64,000 nt of DNA. Origin: Diphasiastrum complanatum. Lineage: Eukaryota > Streptophyta > Lycopodiopsida > Lycopodiales > Lycopodiaceae. The notes under the pieces are model-generated. The model was not told the origin of the DNA, made no database searches, and saw nothing but the letters and a program-made list of their open reading frames with translations. Each line of letters starts with the position of its first letter. Positions within the stretch are counted from its first letter, which is position 1. The position numbers and the translations under genes are program-made. The stretch lies in assembly GCA_029204225.1 (NCBI GenBank), contig CM055095.1:12672399-12736398 (forward strand). Direction: 5' to 3'. This document shows, piece after piece, positions 46,418 to 59,700 of the stretch.

Positions 46418-47006
46418 TCTTGTGTTTCAGGTTATGAAAGTATCAGCCATCTTTAGCAAGGATTTGGAGGAGTTGCCAATGCTAGAGCATGCTAGATTGA
46501 TTTCTACTCAAAAATCAGCATTTTTGCATGTGTAGAATTGATCTTTTGTAGGTCAAAACTCAATATAGGGTTATATACTTGATCAATTCCGATTTCACAC
46601 TTGGTTTACTAGAATTAGATGACTTTTGGTGCATTAGGAAGGTCTCATTGGAGTCTACAAGAAGATATATCAAGTTTCTAGAAATTGCATGTAGAATTTG
46701 AGATATTCAATTTTTTGTGATTTTGTCAAAACCCTAATTTTGATTGGATCTCTAGTTTGTGAGGTTACTAAACTTCATTTGAGTGTGTTTAAATCTTAGG
46801 AAGTGGCAATAATCATTAGATTGAGGATAGATCATAGGTTGATCAAGATTTCACTATTCTATGTGTTGATTTTCTAGTTAGAAGTGCTAGAAGAGATTTG
46901 AGAGGTTCCATATCTTTGTGATTTATTCTTGAGTTCATTTGTTGACATTCAAGAGAGTGCTTTGTGCAGTAGAAAAGGTTGAAAGAGAAGATTAGGTCAT
47001 TGCAAC

Positions 47007-47848
47007 ATGGCTACAAGTGGTGGATTCATGCTGGAAGGCAATGATAGGCTTACCTCAATCAACTATTCTACTTGGAAGGTGAGGATGGAGTCCTTATTGG
47101 AGATGAATGAGTTGATGGAGATTGTTGTAGGTGTGGAGGAGAGGCCTCGTGCACCTCAAGATCAAGTGAGGTATGACAAGAGAGCAAAGAAAGCTCTACA
47201 CATGATTAAGATGAATGTTACCAATGAACTTCTCAAGGAAGTTGGTAAGTGCACATCATCTTTAGAGGCTTGGGAAGCTTTGAAGAAGCTTATGAATCCA
47301 AGTCTACATCAAGGGTGCTTACTCTTAGGTGGCAAATCCTTCAAAGTTTGCAAAAGAAGGAAGAGAGTACTCATGTTTTTGTTTTGAGGGTTAAAGCATT
47401 CAATGATGAGTTAGCATGTATTGATGAAAGCATTAAGGAGGTAGAACTTGTTCAAGTTATACTTAATCACTTGTTGGATGATCATGCTAATCTTGTTCAA
47501 AGTTTTGCTATTCAAAAAACTTTGCCAAGTATTGTGGATTTGCAAGAGATCTTGGTGAATGAGGAGTATAGGCTTCAATCAAGAGGAGATGGATCTACAT
47601 CGACATCTCAATATGAAGAGGATGCTATGTTCATCAAAGGCAAGTTCAAGGGCAACGGCAAAGGCAAGTGGTCTAAAGGGCAAGATCAAGGTGAGACTTC
47701 TTCTTTTGGCAAAAAGAAAGATAAGTCTAAGTTGAAATGCTTTTATTGTGAAATCAAAGGGCATTTTGCAAATGAATGTTTGAAGAAGCAAAGAGATGAA
47801 GGTAGCAAGCAAATCAACTTTACTACTAATGAAACGGTTGAACCATGA
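47007..47848 (+). pseudogene. Copia gag with one frameshift
   Basis: ATG 47,007 starts MATSGGFMLEGNDRLTSINY, with STWKVRMESLLEMNELMEIV and AKKALHMIKMNVTNELLKEV. A single shift near 47,300 leads to SRVLTLRWQILQSLQKKEES, VQVILNHLLDDHANLVQSFA and the zinc knuckle CFYCEIKGHFANEC, ending at 47,848. It is clearly related to the left-edge gag. Protease is missing: after NETVEP the sequence changes and no copia domain follows. Confidence 0.85.
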
Positions 47849-49150
47849 ATTGGCCAAGAATTCATTCAGAGTACAGGTGGAAGACGGACGTAGACGCCAG
47901 GGGCTCTTGTTCAGTTTTCTAAAGATTATGTGAATTGTCCATATCCCACAGTCCGCGCAACTGCACAATATGCCCGAGACTTAGAATATCTTATGGGCAT
48001 CGCCACCAAATGAGACGACTTTCTCCCATCAATCTACATCGAAAAAAGTTGAGGACCAATTGCAAGTGGCCCAAGTGTATTATAGAGCGACTTTAATAGA
48101 CGATCCATGGCCTACCCGGTTTCAGACCTGGATCGATTAATTTTGGTTAATGGCTGTTCATAAATCTTGTTCAACTCATTGAAAAGAAAAATTATGGCAA
48201 AAACTTATGCAATCTTCATGTTAGGATCAGAACAGAGGTCCACTTTTTTCATTTCCATGATTTCTAGAATCCTGAAACTCACTTGCAATAGCAAGTTTTT
48301 TTTAAGTTCTACAACGAAAGATGTTCTAGAGTCAAAGAAGTGGACTAGTGTAGGCAAACAAAAATCTTAAGTGAGATGCATGAACTCAGTTCAATACCTG
48401 GTAAGTTGTGGAGTACTCACAAGCTCAATTAACAAACCTCCTAGGGAAACAGTTTATGGAGTGTCTCATGCATTCAAAATAGTAGAAGATCTTGGCAGTC
48501 TAGTTGTGCTCTAGCAATTTGGCATGGCTACGCTCTATAATGCGAGGTAGGCTCAATACTACATAAGGATGCGGTGATCTAGCAATCTAGAAGTCATCCT
48601 ATTGGTTGCGCTCCATCAATGTGCTATGTGATTTGCTGATTTGCTAGAAATTGTTGCTGGTTGCACTACATCGACATATGTGAGATTTTGCTCTTTTGGC
48701 ACTTTGTTCATATCGTTATCAGCTCTACACAAACACGAGAAGTATTGCTAGCACTATATACAAGATGGGCCAATGCTCCAGAGCTAGACATACATTTATC
48801 AAAAAATGTTGGGTAGAGTGAAAACAATCTCATTTTGCTAGAAATGCAACCAATTGTGTTTACATGTCAAAACTTGTGTTGCCACGTTAGGTGTGCAACA
48901 AAATTTTAATGTAAACGTCTCGCTTACAACATGGCAAACCATTTGGAACAAGGGAGTGCACTCATTGGCCAACATGTTGTATCAATTCCAGTAATGTACT
49001 TTTTGGGCAATAAGATCTTGGCCTCCTCACACACCAATGTAGTAATATAAACCTCACAGGTATATATTAAGGATTAAAATAGCTTAATTGTCTATGGAAT
49101 ATTCAAAGATTTTGGTCACTACATTTCTTGAGCTTCCAACCTATTGATGC
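47849..49150. other. No recognised gene
   Basis: Mixed AT-rich sequence with no long ORF, no match to other parts of the window, and no RNA gene that I can see. Confidence 0.45.
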
Positions 49151-49159
49151 TTGTGGTCA

Positions 49160-49800
49160 CTCTATTGAGGCTCTTGCTATGCGCCTCCTCTGCTGTCCTT
49201 CTGGAGTGAGCGCACAGCTACACATGATGTTGTCAGAGATGCAGCGGCCGCTATAGCTAGAGATGGAGGATTCCATGTCCTCAAAGAGCGGTCTCATGTC
49301 CTTCCTTCTATCGTGTCCCACTCTTCTCGCAGGCGTGTTGACATTGTCCTCTCCCGAGATGGGCTTCATACTTTGGCAGATGTTGTTGTTGATCCCACGC
49401 ATGGTGATCTACTGCCTCGCTCTGCCTTCACACCAAGAGAAGCGGTAGGCGTGGCAGCACAAGAGAAGGAAAAACAAACTCCGACAGGGCACCCTACTGA
49501 TGCTTTCATTCCCTTGGCAATTGAGACTTATGGCACCTTGCATCGACGCTTTGAAAATTTTCTTCGCATGTGTTCTCATCAGGCAGCAGAGCGTCAAGGT
49601 ATTCATGGTTCTATTCTCGTGGCTTCTTTCAAACAACGTATTTCCATTGCCCTGCAACATGCTCAGTCCCTATCAATCCTGCAACGGGTGAAAGTGGCTG
49701 GGTCTGCTACATCTCATCTCCCTTCATTAGCTGGCTCACCACCTCTTCACTTTTCTAGTTTTTGCACTTTTATTTTTAATGCCAAGATCTGGATTAATCT
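49160..49800 (+). pseudogene. Retroelement C-terminal domain (LINE/RT-associated), fragment
   Basis: A frame open from about 49,180 into ORF 49,313-49,894 reads ERTATHDVVRDAAAAIARDG, GFHVLKERSHVLPSIV, RRRVDIVLSRDGLHTLADVV, VDPTHGDLLP, then IPLAIETYGTLHRRFENFL and FKQRISIALQHAQSLSILQR. From memory this layout follows the reverse transcriptase in some LINE-like elements of plants and algae; the RRRVDIV...DVVV..P part resembles a nuclease-like fold. Upstream, ALAMRLLCCPSG is in another frame, so at least one frameshift (about 49,205) exists. No RT is present. Relative to the rest of the window it is GC-rich. Confidence 0.5.
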
Positions 49801-49921
49801 TAACTTTAGTGCAAGCTTCACTCTTGTTTTAGCTTACTTTTGCTTAAACTTTCCCTTAGGAATGTACATATCTTTTTCATCAATATACTACTAATTTTTT
49901 CTATGAATAAATCCACCAAGG

Positions 49922-50125
49922 CAGTGTTCGGGAAAGCCGGCAAAGTTCAAGAATGGAACCGACAACTTTTGTCAAAAATCGGCATGCTCAAAAACTTGCA
50001 AGTTTTTTTAGGTCATAAAACAATGTATAACCGGCATGTATTGAGGGTCATCCTTGAGAAAACCGAAAGAGTTCAAAAAATACAGGTTTTTGGAGGAGAA
50101 CCCAAAAAAGGTTTCCCAAACACTG
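49922..50125. mobile_element. hAT-type MITE, 204 bp
   Basis: Terminal inverted repeats CAGTGTTCGGGAAA and TTTCCCAAACACTG (one mismatch) are flanked by a perfect 8-bp duplication CACCAAGG (49,914-49,921 and 50,126-50,133). An 8-bp duplication and CAGTG ends fit the hAT superfamily. No transposase is encoded. It lies about 630 bp upstream of the WEE1 start codon. Confidence 0.85.
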
Positions 50126-50133
50126 CACCAAGG

Positions 50134-50756
50134 GTATTTTTTGTTTCAACCACATGGCAAATTCAAGTCTAAACTAGTTTGGGCGTGCACTCTCAGTTGA
50201 TAGAGGCCTATGGCTAGGTCCCAGGCCCCAGGGCAGTGAGCACTGATTCATCCCCCATCATCGCTCATGCCTTTGACACTCACTGCAAGCAAGCAAGCAG
50301 ATCAAAGACGGAAACCTCAAGAGGGAACAGGCGAGCGAGCGAGCTAAAGCGATGGCTCTCTGAATAATGGGCCGGATTGGCATGGTATGGTATGGTATGG
50401 ACATTCATTCATTCACGTAGGAATCAATGAAACTGAAGAAAGGAAGGAAGGAAGGAAGAGGAAGCGAGTTGTGTTAGGATACTGTTAGCTTTCTTGAACT
50501 TTAGTGATGGCTGCTCCTCACATTGAGCAGTTTTTGTTCGAAAAATGGTACATACATACAACACCCGTTGCAACACTGAAAGCACAGCAGCACAGACGCT
50601 CGCGCATTACTTTGAAGTGTAAATAATATTTTAGTAATAAGGCAAAGTTGACGTTTTAATGTGGTGTAGCTGATTCACTGTGATCAGTGATTTGAAGTCA
50701 CACATTATATTCTCTCCAAAGCTCATATATTTTAGGAAAAGAGAAATTGGCAGACC
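50134..50756 (+). promoter_or_regulatory. Upstream region of the WEE1-type gene
   Basis: Presumed promoter and 5' leader. It holds small tandem words: gcgagcgagcgagc (about 50,330), tggtatggtatggtatgg (about 50,381) and aggaaggaaggaagg (about 50,441). I looked for E2F-type TTTSSCGC sites and saw none. The transcription start is unknown. Confidence 0.4.
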
Positions 50757-53700
50757 ATGGACGAGGAGACCAGGCAGGACTTTTGTGATGGGCACCGAAC
50801 GCCCTCGCCAACGTCGCCTCCGTTTCATTTCAATAACTGGAGAACCGAGCAGTCATTTATCGAATCAAATGCTGCTACCAGAATCCGGGAAAGAGAGGTA
50901 TGAGTTTGACGTTCTTCACTTTATATTGGATTGAGTTCCTGACCGGCGAGATTTTAGGTTTTAGGTTTATGACTCCTGGTTTCCTTAGTCTAAAATCTCT
51001 GTCAACTTGAATGGGAAGTGCTAATAGTTGGAGCTCCCTAATCCAAAACGAAATTAAGAATCCACATTGGGATTTCATTTTCTTTTTTCTCCCGTAACTT
51101 GCAATTCTCGATTTATCTTCACTTGTTACCGTGTTGCAGTCGCCATTGATGGTCATTTTAAGGAAGTTGCCATGCATTAGATTATTTTCTGTAAAATCTT
51201 TGACGCTTGATGTATTTGGGAAGATATTTTTTAGTGACTTGAAAGGCATTTCACTTTATGTCCCACACCTTTTTACTTTATATAGGCTGTAATATCCTCT
51301 GATGTCTTTACAAACTTTTCATGGGCCATAATCTGTTTTCTAATGGACTTCCAAATTATGGCATGCTGCTTTCACAAGTAATCTTCTGATTTACATTTTT
51401 TTACAGTCTCATGCTCAGAAATCTCTGAATAATCAATCCTTGGAATCCCCAAACTTCGTTGCAGCTATAAATTTCAGAGTGCCAATCTTTGCACGATAAT
51501 ATGCACTTCAAGAATGAACAGAAAATGCAGCACGAATCAATCCTTTACGGTGCATTAATAAAATAAGTTGGTCCCATCAAACCACTTGTTTTGAAATTGG
51601 CACACTTCAAATAGCTACAAAACAAATCCCGAAGTCAGATACAAAGAAGATTAGTGCTTGCCACAATGGAAGGCACATGCAGCTTTCCTCTTTGGATGTC
51701 CCTTTTCACTTGTGTCCATTGTTCCTTGTGAAGTAGAATAATGTTCTCTAACCATTGTCTATTTTTTATTCCTATATGTGTGTATAATTTAGTTGTGTGA
51801 TGAGGGTAGTGCACCACTATTCTAATGCCAGATACTTTTGCAAGGTTTGGTTGGAATACAAAACACAATGCATGATTTCCAATGTTTGCAGTCAATGGTC
51901 GACATGTCCTGGTTAGATGTTAGATAAAATTTTCATTTGCTTTATGTTCCTTGCTATGTCTAGCAATCTGAGGTCGCTGAGCAGGATATTCAAAGATTGA
52001 ACATGGATGCTGGAATGATGGAAGATGATGACAATATTGACTTCTCAAGCGTGAGACTTGAGGATTTTGATGAAAATGAAATATGTTCCCCCAAAACTCC
52101 AAGGTCAACTTTGAGATCTCAAATTATGGAGTGTCCAGGTGCTCCAAGTTCAAGGTCCATCAGGTACACTTCTCCTTATGTTTTTAGGTACATTATGTAC
52201 ACCTTTTTTCTCCTTTTGTTTGTAGAGTAGAGTTTGTCTAGAATCTAGAAATCGATGAGACCACTTCGAAGCGTGTTGAAGAGCTTAAATCTAAAGTTTA
52301 ATTTTATCATAAAATTGATGTCTATCCTTATATCTTCTACTATGTTTTGTATCCTCATGTCAAGTGTTGCATACAAGCTCACAAACTCTAAGTTAAAAGA
52401 CAAGAATTACTCAAGAAACTCTTTTTATTAATCTCAAGTCACAGTACATCAGCAAGCTAGCATGAGAGCTCTGCTACACGTCTCCTCCAACCATACTTGT
52501 GTAGGAATCAAATAGGGAATGCTTGACAAGGCTCACGCTATATCTTGTTAGGAATTAATGTTTATTTGATAACCCTTCATCATAGTTTGGCCATGCTTGC
52601 GTGCTATTGTAGGGGCCATTACTATTTATAACGAATTCGTTTTTTAATGCTTATGCATGTAGGTGGGCGCACTACTACTAGATTAGGATCTATTTTACCA
52701 CTTAGAAATTCACCTTGGGTCTTTACCCAATATAGGTAGTAATTTTAGCAATTAGCTTTTGCTTTTGCTATTAGCTTGATGCTTTTAGCTTTTCACATAG
52801 ATTAGAGAAAGTATATATGTCGGATGGCACCCCATCACAAGATCATTCCAGTGTTTTAGAGCTTTGCTCAATTCTCCTATAATCTGAATTCTCTTTAATC
52901 TCTATGCTTGGTTTGTGTGAGTGCTAGTAGGACTAGTAACTCCATTTAGAATTTCTATGACAAATTTTGACATGGTATCAGAGCAGGCTTTTTGGTGAGA
53001 GAGAGAGATTGCTTTTTGCAGGGTTGCAAGAAGTAGATTGGAGTGGATCGCTGGCTGCTTGGTGGATCGTTGCCTAACTAGAACAATTTTCTGGCTGATT
53101 GCTGACCTGGAATCCAAGTTTTTATTGGCTAAATCGCTGGAAACTTGCATGCGGAGCTGAGATAGATCTGAATCAGATCGCTGCTGACCTGAAACTGAGA
53201 TCTGATCGCTGGCTAGGTACAACTGTAAAGTTGATAGCTGGCCTACTGCAAGTGTTCACTGGAACTGCAGACTGTTTGCTGCCTGATAGATCAAATTTTG
53301 GATTGTCGTTGTCGACAGATTGATCATAGGTGTTGGAGGGTGTGAATTACAGCTGTTTGCTGATTACAGGATTAGACCTGATCTCTATTTACAGATCTGA
53401 TTTCATCTCTGTAAATCAAACTTCATCGCTGTAAATCAGATTTGAGATCCGATTATTGTTGCCTGCAGATTGCAGAAATACAGATCTGTTTACCTACTGT
53501 TGAAACACTAAACTGGTTTGCTGAAAGAGTGCTGGATTGGAGTAAAATCAGATCACTGAGTTGCAAGACAGCTCTCTTAAGTTTGGTAAAATACTGATTG
53601 TTGGAAAATCAATGCTAAGAGCTGACAAAAATCAATATAATGGCAAGGTTGAACGATGTTGTGTTGCCGGAATCTAGCAAGCTAGATGGAACGAATTATG

Positions 53701-56700
53701 AATTATGGTGTATGGAAGGTCGAGATGCAAAATATTCTCTAGGATCAAGAATATTGGGAGATTGTCACAGGTGTCGAGATACCTCCTAACACTAACAGGG
53801 AGTTGCGGGAGTATCAGAGACGTAGGAGAAAAGCTCATCATATCATGAACATAGTTGCACGAATCACGATTCGAACCGTTCGAACCATTCAGAGCCGGTT
53901 CGAACCGAAATCCGGTTTGAATCGGATTAAAAAAATTATTAAAAAATTATTAAAAAAAAAAAACCAAAAAAGCCAAAAAAATGTTTTGGAAATTTATTTT
54001 TTTTTCCGGTTCGAACCAGCCATTTTTTTCCGGTCAAATCGGCTTGTAATTCTGATCATGAACTTGTCAGCTAGAGATATGATCATACCTCATACAGAGA
54101 TGCTACTGGACCCAAGGAGGCTTGGGATATACTGAAGAACTTGTATGAGACGGTGAATCAGTCACGAATCTTGTTCTTGACTAATAAGCTACACACATTG
54201 AAGATGGGTACAGGTGAATCAGTAACGGACTATTCTACTCGGGTGAAAGATCTGAGATGGCAACTTATTATGGTTGGAGAAAGTGTTCAAAATTCAGTCT
54301 TAGTATCCATTGTGCTTAATAGTCTACCTTTGGCTTATCAGAACTTTGTAATGATGGTATTGTTAAGAGAGACGAGGCCTTCTTTGATGAGCTAAATGCC
54401 ATCTTACTACAAGAAGAAATGAGACGACAAAATATTGTCAACAGGGACGATTTCAAGGAACATGCATTATTGGCAAAGAAGCAAGAGCAAAGTTCCAAGA
54501 AGGGTTGCAAAGGGAAGCAGAAGAAGAAGAAGATACGGAGGAGAATCAATCAAATCGATCAGAAGATGGAAAGAAAGTAGTTCAAAAAGGAAACTGCTTT
54601 GTTTGTGGAGAGTCAGGTCATTATGCAAAGGAGTGTTGGCACAAGAAGTTCAAGAAGAAACAACATGAGAATTTTGTTGAAGAAGAACAAGCATCTAATG
54701 CTAAAAAAAAAGCTTTGGATCTTGAAGACTATGAGTTGTTTTCGGCATCGACATCTTCTGGTGGCTTCTCGAAGGAAGAGGAGTGTTGGTTTATTGATTC
54801 AGGAGCTTCGACGCATATGACACCTAGGCGGGAATGACTGTCTAGTTTTGAAAAATTAGATGATGGATCAAATGTGAAGTTGGGAGACACCTACACATAT
54901 GATATAAAGGGAGTTGGTAAAGTACAAATTCAACTACCTTTAGGGAAGATTGGAGACATAAAGGACGTGCTTTATGTACCAGGAATCAAGAAAAACTTAC
55001 TCTCAGTATCAGCTATTGCGAAGCAACACATGGTGGTGCAGTTTGATGAAGATGAACACAATTTCGATCGATGGCATGCACAAGTGCCATGTGTCATGAC
55101 ACCTTTGTCAATGAACCTATCATTTGGCCTACATGCATGTGCACCAACCATTGCATGTACCCAACTTGCCTGCGTGTACCCAACTTGACCTTGACTTAGG
55201 CCCCTATGAAAAATATCTATTATTCATAGCCTACTTGGGGGTTCTATCCCAACGTGGCGTATATATGCATAGCTATGCCATTAACACTATCTTGCCCTAG
55301 AATTTGTTACTAGTTACTGTTGGATTTAACCGAATAATCGATCTTTAATCTACATCCATTCATTTTTCCAGTTCTACAGTTTGATCATATTTTTACATGG
55401 TCTGCAAAAATACACGGGAATGGCTAACAGTCAGGTTCGACAATGACAAAGAGTATCGAAGGCGTTCGAACTATCGAATGTTAACAGAACTTGTTTCCAC
55501 TTGTTTTGGAATCAACAACTTGCCCTAACAGTTTTTGCAAGTAGTTTTCGGGAAGCTTAATTGGATAAGTTGTCCAGCGCAATATGGATAAGCTCCAATT
55601 GCAATCTGCCACCAAATAGCTGTCTTCGACTGTCATCTGGATAATCCTAAATCAAAGTTGCAGTCCGCGTTCCGGAACGCGTTTCGGGATATCCCATTAG
55701 GGTTTCCCGAAACGCAAATTTTTTTTTTTTGGATAGTTGCCAATATGGGTATCATGTGAAAGGATATCAAAAAAGCAATTGTTATGCAGATCTGTTGCTT
55801 GGTTTCAGATGGCTCTAGGCTACATTCATCAAAAATCTAGACATCAGTAGATGGTTTAAGAAAACTGGCTGCATTTCATATGGTTTCAGAAATTTGGACA
55901 TCAGTAGATGGTTTCAGCTATTCCACAAGAAATTTAGAAACACTTACCGCTTATTAGCGGAAGTGTCAGACAAAGTCAATCAGATACTCAGGGATAGTTT
56001 TGAGTATGCGATTGCATCCGCCATTGTTTTGTGCTCACGATTCTTCTAATTTGTACATGCTACTTACTGAGTTGATCATACAGTATATCGCGTTCAGTAT
56101 TATGTCAGAATGATCGAATGCTTTTCTGTTCTATTGTGAGTTGATTATGTTCTCTTATAGTTTTGTCTAAAGTGTCGAATATTTTGATACTGTAATATTC
56201 GATACAACAATGTTTATTCTGTTATGTTTGTCTCCGAAATTAATCTAACAAATTATGATGATTTTTAAGTTAGAATCACTTAGAATTCAAACGCGACAAT
56301 AGTCGCGATAGTTTTCTTTGAATTTGATAGTTGTGGTCATGCATTAGGAGAAGGATTATTTTGCAAAGCCCGATAGTGCATCTATAGAATGCAGCCATTT
56401 CTCTATCGAGCATCCTTTCCTTCTTCCAACATGGTGTAAGAGCAATAAGTTTTGGTATAAAATCATTTTTATTGATTTCCAATTAAAGTGTTGCATGGTA
56501 ATTGTAAGGTCTCTACCAAGGATACAATAGCCAAGCCAGCTGCAACAAAGCAACACAAGGGCATTGGATGGTGGACAAACCAGCCCAACCAAACCTAGAT
56601 CGAATGGATCTAACTCCCGAGCTATGGATCAATCACTCACAAGAGATAGAGGAGTCACACCAGTAGCATGTAGCTACTAACAACACAATTGAGCATACAC

Positions 56701-59700
56701 TAGTGCCCAATGGGTATACTTATACCCTCCAAGCCCATGCATAATAGTAGTGCATTGTGACACCTCACTGGACACCTCTATAGCTGGGCCACGTCATCTA
56801 GTTCCCCTATGACTCACTGATAGACCCTATCTAGTCTGCCACCTACATATGAAAACTGGGTGATGACCATAACGACTCACTCAGAATTAACTCTCTCAAG
56901 AGTAATCGCTATGTTGTTGTTGGAAGATAGTTGAAGAAGCTTGGACAGCTCTTCAAATTCATCATCACATGCTCTATATGTAAACAAAGGCACTAAACGT
57001 CAAAAGAAGAAAAGCTCAAAACAATTTGTATCGAATCAGAAGCCAACACAGAGTCGAGCAATTATCGAATCCACAGTCGAAGAAGAAGATGTTCAGTAAG
57101 TATATTAAACACACTAATCATGAGATTCAAGATTGCAGAATATTGAATGCGAAGAACGCCAACAACAAACAGTTAGATCAACATGTGAATGTAGATGCAG
57201 TTACATCTCAATCCCTAGTTCAAGACATGGATGAAGGGGCGTTTATGATCATAGATCAGAAAGTGCAAGTTAATGCTTGGTTTCTAGATTTTGGAGCCAC
57301 TCAACATATGACTAGTCATCGCGAACATTTCCAATCATGTACGCCTTGCAGTACAAAGAAATTTGTTCATCTTGGCGACGATAGTACACGCACTAGCGAA
57401 GGTGAAGGCATTGTAAGATTGACGTTCCAACATGATCAATTCAAATTACTATCGAATGTTTTGTATGTAAACTATTGACAAATTTGTTGTCAATAAGTAG
57501 AATTACTGAAGGGTAGAATTTGAATCTGATCAATGCCGAATTGTTGATAGGACAAATAAGGTCCTTGCACTCAAAAAGAGGCTTGGATACTTATAGATTC
57601 ATTGTTATTCTAACGCATTACTTATGTTCTAGTCAATAAAGCATTACTTTGGCACTAGAGATTAGGTCACTTGAATCACAAATTTGTATCGAACATGTTT
57701 AGACAGTTCTTAGTAGCAACAATTTATTACTTCTTATTCGCCTCAATCGAATGGACTTGCTGAGAGAAAGAATCGAACCTTAGTCAAAGCGGCTAAGTGT
57801 ATGCTTGCTCACGCGACACTGCCTAAATTTTTCTGGGCTAAAGTTGTTTCCATTGCAACTTATATTTAGAACAGATGCTCGACTAAAGGGCTCTCAAACA
57901 AAACACCTTATGAAGTTTGGATAGGCTTCAAAACCTCATTATCGAACCTCGGAGTTTTTGGATGTATTGCCTATGCGCAGATACCGCAGGAGATCAGTAT
58001 GAAGCTGGACTCCCACAGTATCAAATCCATTTTCATTGGGTATACTACTTCAAAAAAAATAAACTATATAATCCCGTTGAATCGAAGATATTCATTATCA
58101 AGATATTGTCTTTATCAATGATCAGTTTATCGACCTCAAGGGCAAGGGCAAGGGCAAGGGCAAAGCTCAGACAGTCGAACTATTGAACACTCCTAGTTTT
58201 TACTCAACTATTCCTATCAAAAGTTCAAATGTGTCAACTTCAGGCAAATAGGTTATCAATAGCGAATCAGAAGATGTTGCGGCTCAGCAACAACAGAACC
58301 AAGAAAAGGATTATCAGCCTCATTCGTCTCCCAAAAGATTAAGGGGGAGTGTTGGATTTATTTGAATAATCGATCTTTAATCTACATCCATTCATTTATC
58401 CAATTTTGCGGTTTTACTCATGCCTTTACACAGTCTACAGAAGTACATGGGAATGGCTAACAGTCGGGTTCAACAACGCTAAAGAGTATCGAAGGTGTTC
58501 GAACTATCGAATATTAACAGAACTTGTTTTCACTTGTTTTGAAGCTAATTACTTGCCCTAACGATTTTTGCATGTAGTTTCCAGGAAGCCTAGCTAGATA
58601 AGTGACAGCGCAATATGGCTGAGCTCCAATTGCAATCTGCTTCAAACAGCTGTCTTCAACTGTCATTTGGATAAGCCTAAACGACATTCATAACTAGTAT
58701 AAATAGTTGATCACTTTCTAGATTAACTTGATCTTCCTTTTCGTATTGATCCTAGAGATTAATATAGGGCATTGCTAGAAACACTTACTACTTAATAGCG
58801 GAAGTGTCAGACAGAGTCAATCAAATACTTAGAGATAGTTTCAAGTACGCGGTTGCATCCGTTATTGTTTTGTGCTCACGATTCTTCTAATTTGTACATC
58901 CTAATTACTGAATTGATCATACAGTTTATTGTGTTTAGTGTTATGTCATAATGATCGAATGCTGCACTGTTCTATTGTAATCTGATTATGTTCTCTTTTA
59001 GTTTTGTCTGAACTGTTGGATATTTCAACACTGTAATATTTGATATAATAATGTTTATTATGTTATGTTTGTCTACGAAATCAATATAATAGACTGCGCT
59101 CCACACGATTTTCTTGGTAAAATCTAGTCTTATGACCACTTATTAATGCACAAGGTTTATCATTGAAATTTTCATTTTGAATACCTAAATCTTTAATGTT
59201 GGTTACTTCTTAGTGTAGATTGACTGGTCTAGAGTGGTTACAACACTACTTGATAAAGCGTATAATATACTGAAGGGGAAAAGTTTCCTGTTCGATTTTA
59301 CTCTATTTTAACATAGTTTCTGAACGCGCCGTTTCCGTATGTCCACATTTTGCCTTCATGGGAGAATGGGAAAACTTGAGTGAAAAACATTTTGGGTAAA
59401 CAGCATACACATGGATAACACCATTTCCCAAAACATGAGCATCATGAAGCACTTTTGCATATTGAAACAAGTTTCCTATTGAACAAGCGAGTTTGCTTAT
59501 CTGAAAAATGTATGTTCACATAATATTGTGGCAATGTTACAAATAGAACTGATGGGAACTTTTGAAGTTTGTATTTAAATGGAACGTTGCAATTTGGCAA
59601 TCTTTCACCACAATGTGATGATGTGGCTTTTCCTAATTTCCCATATCCCTTTTTTGTTTCTCATTTCTCTGGGGGTCTATGTTTGTCAGGTGGGAAGTGT

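Larger units (their letters stand above)
55318..59091 (+). mobile_element. RT-less copia element inside WEE1 intron 2
   Basis: 5' LTR 55,318-56,250 and 3' LTR 58,350-59,091 start TGTTGGATTTA/TGTTGGATTTA and share most sequence up to the ATCTAACA/ATATAATA end. The polypurine tract AAGATTAAGGGGGAG precedes the 3' LTR. The internal part keeps gag, protease and integrase remnants and then goes directly to the polypurine tract, so RT and RNase H are deleted. No clear target duplication: flanks are GTTAC and GACTG. Confidence 0.8.

Noticed and set aside
49840-50172. 110-codon ORF across the MITE
   Set aside because: It runs through a non-coding inverted-repeat element and has no recognisable domain.
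50680-50934. 84-codon ORF at WEE1 exon 1
   Set aside because: It is in another frame from the exon 1 reading that ends at a GT donor in phase with exon 2.
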